Assembly: GCA_002293065.1 (NCBI GenBank)
Contig: DBCN01000140.1
Span: 363 to 64,362, forward strand
Length of the DNA stretch: 64,000 nt
From: Opitutia bacterium UBA957
Lineage (GTDB): Bacteria; Verrucomicrobiota; Verrucomicrobiia; Opitutales; UBA953
Reading direction: 5' to 3'
In this document: positions 61,057 through 64,000 of the stretch, piece by piece
Position numbering within the stretch: the stretch's first letter is position 1
How the letters are laid out: every line of letters begins with the position of its first letter
The notes under the pieces: model-generated
Seen by the model: only the letters and a program-made list of their open reading frames with translations
The model's database searches: none
What the model was told of the DNA's origin: nothing
Program-made: the position numbers and the translations under genes

Positions 61057-63126
61057 ATGTTTAATCGCGAACTCAGTTGGCTCACCTTCGATCGCCGCGT
61101 GCTGGAACTCGCGGAGGATGATACCGTTCCCTTGTTGGAGCGTGTCCGTTTCCTCTCCATCGTCAGTTCCAACCTCGACGAGTTCTTTGAGATCCGCGTG
61201 GCCGGCCTCATGCAGCAGGAAGAGTCGGCCACGCACCCGGCGACGCGCGAATTCCTCGAAGCGGTCCTGCGCCAAGCGCACGCCTTGGTCGACGCCCAGC
61301 AGGCCTGCTGGCGCGATCAGCTCCTCCCGGCCTTGGCCAAGGAAGGCATCGTGGTCAAAGCCAAGGAACAGCTTGACGACGCCGATCGCGCGGAGCTCTC
61401 GCCGCGTTTTGATCGCGACATCTTGCCGGCGCTGACACCGTTGGCGATCGACCCTTCGCACCCCTTCCCGGTGCTCACGAACAAAGGGCTGTACCTGCTG
61501 GCCCAGCTGCGCGATCCGGAAACCGGCGAGGTCCGTCGCGCCGTGGTGCCCATCCCGCGCGTGTTGCCGCGCGTCTTGTCCCTCGGCTCCGGCGCGAAGC
61601 GCTCGTTCACCTTGCTCAGCATGGTCATCGAACTCTTCGTGGACCGGCTTTTCCCGGGGCTGGATGTCCTTGGTTCGTGGGCCTTCCGCATCACGCGCAA
61701 CAGCGACCTTTACGTCGACGAGGAGGAGTCGGGCAATCTCCTGGAGACCATCGAAGACGAAATTCGCAACCTGCGTAAAGGCGCGCCGGTGCGCTTGGAA
61801 ATCGAGGCGCAGGCGCCCGATGAGGAGGTGACCTGGCTGCTCAAGTCCATCGGCCTCGGCGCGGATAACGCCTTCCGCTCCGCCGGCCCCGTGAACATGG
61901 TCCGGCTAAGCAGCCTGATCGACCAAGTGGGTCGGCCGGACCTGCTGTATCCCTCGTTCGCGCCGGTCCTTTCGCCCGACTTCACTGACCCGCAGAAGCT
62001 CTACAGCCGCATCGCCAAACACGACCTGCTTCTCCATCATCCGTACGAGTCCTTCAACCCGGTCGTCGACTTCATCCGGCAGGCGGCGCGGGATGAATCG
62101 GTGGTCGCGATCAAGTTGACCCTCTATCGCACCAGCGGCGATTCGCCGGTCGTCGAAGCGCTCAAGGAAGCGGCCCGGAACGGCAAGCAAGTCACCGCGT
62201 TGGTCGAATTGCGCGCCCGCTTTGACGAGCTCAACAACATCGAGTGGGCCCGCCAGCTGGAGGAAGCCGGCGCGCACGTTGTCTACGGCCTCGCGGGCCT
62301 GAAGACGCATTGCAAGGCCTGCTTGGTGGTGCGGCAGGAAAAGGGCGGTCTCCGTCGGTACGCCCATCTCGGTACGGGTAACTACAACCCCAAGACCGCC
62401 CGGCTCTATACGGACTTTTCCTTGTTCACCGCCGACGAAGAAGTCACGGCCGACGTGGGCCTGCTCTTCAATGTCCTGACGGGCAATCTCGCCAAGCCGA
62501 AGTTCAAGCATCTCCTCGTCGCCCCCTTCGACCTCCATCGCGGCATCATCGACCTCATCAATGCGGAGGCCTCGGCCGCGCAGCACGGGCGCAAGGCGAC
62601 CATCTTCGCGAAAGTGAACAGCTTGGTCGATCCCGATGTCATCAAGGCCCTCTACAAGGCCTCGCAGGCCGGCGTGAAGGTGGACCTCGTGGTCCGGGGC
62701 GTTTGTTGCCTCATCCCGGGCGTCGCGGGCAAGAGCGAAAATATCCGCGTCCGCAGCGTCCTCGGGCGCTTCCTCGAGCACAGCCGCCTGTTCCGGTTTG
62801 AGAACACCGGCGGCGATCCGGTCATCCTCATGGGCAGCGCCGACTGGATGCCGCGCAATTTCTTGCGCCGCGTCGAATGCATCTTCCCGATCCGGAGCAA
62901 GCACCTCCGCAAGCGCGTGGAGCAGGAGATTCTGGGGACCTACGCCGAGCGTCTCGGCGACGCCAAGTTCCTGCAGTCGGAGGGCGCCTATCGTTCCGCC
63001 CTGGAAGTCGGTCGGCGCGGACCATCGGCCCAAGACGCGTTCCTGGGGCTGGCCAATCACCTGCAGCCGGAGCCGGTCAGCGCTGCGCCGAAGGCCCGAG
63101 GCAGATCCGTTCGACGGCCGCGTTGA
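61057..63126 (+). CDS. ppk1: Polyphosphate kinase 1
   Basis: The enzyme builds inorganic polyphosphate from ATP. The 689-residue protein begins FNRELSWLTFDRRVLELAED, the PPK1 N-domain. The catalytic C-terminal halves contain VVDFIRQAARDESVVAIKLTLYR, GLKTHCKACLVVR with the phosphorylated His, HLGTGNYNPKTARLYTD and the second His-bearing segment with SADWMPRNFLRRVE. The last 50 bases overlap the convergent lpxK. It is divergent from the GMC gene. Confidence 0.96.
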   Translation: MFNRELSWLTFDRRVLELAEDDTVPLLERVRFLSIVSSNLDEFFEIRVAGLMQQEESATHPATREFLEAVLRQAHALVDAQQACWRDQLLPALAKEGIVVKAKEQLDDADRAELSPRFDRDILPALTPLAIDPSHPFPVLTNKGLYLLAQLRDPETGEVRRAVVPIPRVLPRVLSLGSGAKRSFTLLSMVIELFVDRLFPGLDVLGSWAFRITRNSDLYVDEEESGNLLETIEDEIRNLRKGAPVRLEIEAQAPDEEVTWLLKSIGLGADNAFRSAGPVNMVRLSSLIDQVGRPDLLYPSFAPVLSPDFTDPQKLYSRIAKHDLLLHHPYESFNPVVDFIRQAARDESVVAIKLTLYRTSGDSPVVEALKEAARNGKQVTALVELRARFDELNNIEWARQLEEAGAHVVYGLAGLKTHCKACLVVRQEKGGLRRYAHLGTGNYNPKTARLYTDFSLFTADEEVTADVGLLFNVLTGNLAKPKFKHLLVAPFDLHRGIIDLINAEASAAQHGRKATIFAKVNSLVDPDVIKALYKASQAGVKVDLVVRGVCCLIPGVAGKSENIRVRSVLGRFLEHSRLFRFENTGGDPVILMGSADWMPRNFLRRVECIFPIRSKHLRKRVEQEILGTYAERLGDAKFLQSEGAYRSALEVGRRGPSAQDAFLGLANHLQPEPVSAAPKARGRSVRRPR

Positions 63127-64000
63127 AGCCGTCACGGTCGCCGAGGATCTCCACCTCGAGCCGGATGAAGACCAAGGGAATGGGTGGACGGAAGCGGCCT
63201 TGGATGCGGACCGCATCTTTTTCCGTCGTGACGATCATCTCGGCCTTGGCGCGCAAGGCTCGGTCCAGGACTTCGTCCAAGTCTTCGTCGTTGAAGGCAT
63301 GGTGGTCGAGGAAGCGACGGTTCGCGACGATGACGGCCCCTTGCCCGCGTAGGGTCTCCTCGAAACGCTCCGGGGTCGCGATGCCGGAGAACGAGGCCAC
63401 CCGTTTGCCTTGGAGGCTCGCCAAGGACACGGCTACGCCTGACTCGAGGTCGACCAACTCCTTCGCCGTATGGGCGCAGGCGATGATTTCGGCGCGAGGG
63501 TTATGCCGACGGATCAGGCTGACTAATGCCTCCGCCGGCGGGCCGGAGGACTTGGTGATGAAGACATAGGACGCGCGGCTCAGGTTGGAGATGGGCTCCC
63601 GGAGGATGCCGCGCGGCAGCATGGCCCCGTTGCCGAAAGGGTCATGGCTATCCACGAGCAAGAGATTGATCTGACCGCGCAACGGGAGGTATTGGAGTCC
63701 ATCATCGAGGAGGATGGTATCCACCCCGAAACGGCGTAGGGCGAAGCGCCCGCCTTCGACGCGGTCACGGTCCACGATGACGACCACGCCCGTGTCGGTG
63801 AGGTTGGCCGCCATCATATAAGGCTCATCTCCGGCTTCATCCGGCCCGATCAGGACCTTTTTGCCGTCCGAAACCACCAACGGGTCGGGACGGCTACCCT
63901 GCGTCAGCCAGCGCCAAAAGCGCTTGGCCATGGAATCCGACGCCCCTTTGTAGCCACGGGAGAGAATCGCCACTTTTCGCCCACGCTGTGCGAGGACCCG
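63077..64000 (-). CDS. lpxK: Tetraacyldisaccharide 4'-kinase LpxK (partial)
   Basis: This kinase phosphorylates the lipid A disaccharide at the 4' position on the inner membrane. The frame is open to the right window edge: RVLAQRGRK continues into VAILSRGYKG, so the P-loop-bearing N-terminus lies outside. Seen motifs: LSRGYKG, VSDGKKVLIGPDEAGDEP, LDDGLQYLPL (conserved DDGxQ) and VDSHDPFGNGAMLPRGILREP. The C-terminal domain holds FSGIATPERFEETL and VTTEKDAVR. The 3' end overlaps ppk1 by 50 bases. It implies an outer membrane with lipid A. Confidence 0.93.
   Translation of the reverse strand, partial: RVLAQRGRKVAILSRGYKGASDSMAKRFWRWLTQGSRPDPLVVSDGKKVLIGPDEAGDEPYMMAANLTDTGVVVIVDRDRVEGGRFALRRFGVDTILLDDGLQYLPLRGQINLLLVDSHDPFGNGAMLPRGILREPISNLSRASYVFITKSSGPPAEALVSLIRRHNPRAEIIACAHTAKELVDLESGVAVSLASLQGKRVASFSGIATPERFEETLRGQGAVIVANRRFLDHHAFNDEDLDEVLDRALRAKAEMIVTTEKDAVRIQGRFRPPIPLVFIRLEVEILGDRDGFNAAVERICLGPSAQR

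Overview
The window is a GC-rich, densely packed bacterial chromosome segment with about 53 protein genes, two tRNA genes and no intergenic gap over 300 bases. It most likely comes from a verrucomicrobial (PVC superphylum, perhaps Opitutae-like) genome. The evidence is a DUF1501 protein beside a PSCyt1/DUF1549/LamG/DUF1553 cytochrome, a long PVC-type CxxCH dehydrogenase-like protein, a Minf_1886-family protein, and a gluconate-2-dehydrogenase-subunit-3/GMC pair. The LpxK, MreBCD and polyphosphate kinase genes fit a rod-shaped, Gram-negative-type cell. The taxon is an inference from gene content. I see no insertion sequence, prophage, CRISPR array or rRNA gene.

Layout. 1-5105 (minus): exported glycan-type genes (DUF1501 protein, PSCyt1 protein, DUF6807 protein). 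5279-9345 (plus): amino-sugar precursor cluster glmM, a GlmU-like acetyltransferase, glmS. 9427-9993: a zinc-ribbon protein running into two antisense tRNA-Lys genes. 10050-12187: SpoU methyltransferase, asd, and an L,D-transpeptidase. 12191-18552 (minus): the cell-shape operon mreB-mreC-mreD-mrdA, an exported hypothetical protein and undecaprenyl-diphosphatase. 18652-24116 (plus): trpB, YicC, an HU-type protein, hisS, murJ. 24149-25051 (minus): a lipoprotein amidase. 25238-30532 (plus): a DeoR-regulated deoxysugar operon (aldolase, rhamnulokinase, fused aldolase-dehydrogenase). 30596-38654: large PVC heme protein, S9 peptidase, a membrane protein and an unrecognised two-domain protein behind a palindromic operator-like site. 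38773-42891: metG, isochorismate synthase, dtd, hisF. 42898-51720: CorC-type transporter, nadB, panE, a lipoprotein, a HAD-DciA fusion, Minf_1886, hisC, RmlD-like reductase, lipoate ligase-like protein. 51722-56271 (minus): mutS, PhoH-PIN protein, DUF971. 56369-58432 (plus): ybaB, recR, Rsm22-like methyltransferase. 58429-60884 (minus): GMC dehydrogenase pair. 61057-64000: ppk1, and lpxK cut by the window end.

The main theme is the cell envelope. glmM/glmU-like/glmS feed UDP-GlcNAc synthesis, murJ and uppP handle the lipid carrier, mre/mrdA control elongation, and the amidase and YkuD protein remodel peptidoglycan. The second theme is plant or algal deoxysugar use, shown by the 25-30.5 kb operon and perhaps the DUF1501/PSCyt1 genes. 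The most unusual item is the in-frame fusion of a HAD hydrolase with a DciA/DUF721 helicase-loader-type domain at 47420-48475. Shine-Dalgarno sequences are rare before the start codons, and several operon heads have a -10-like hexamer only 6-15 bases before the start codon.
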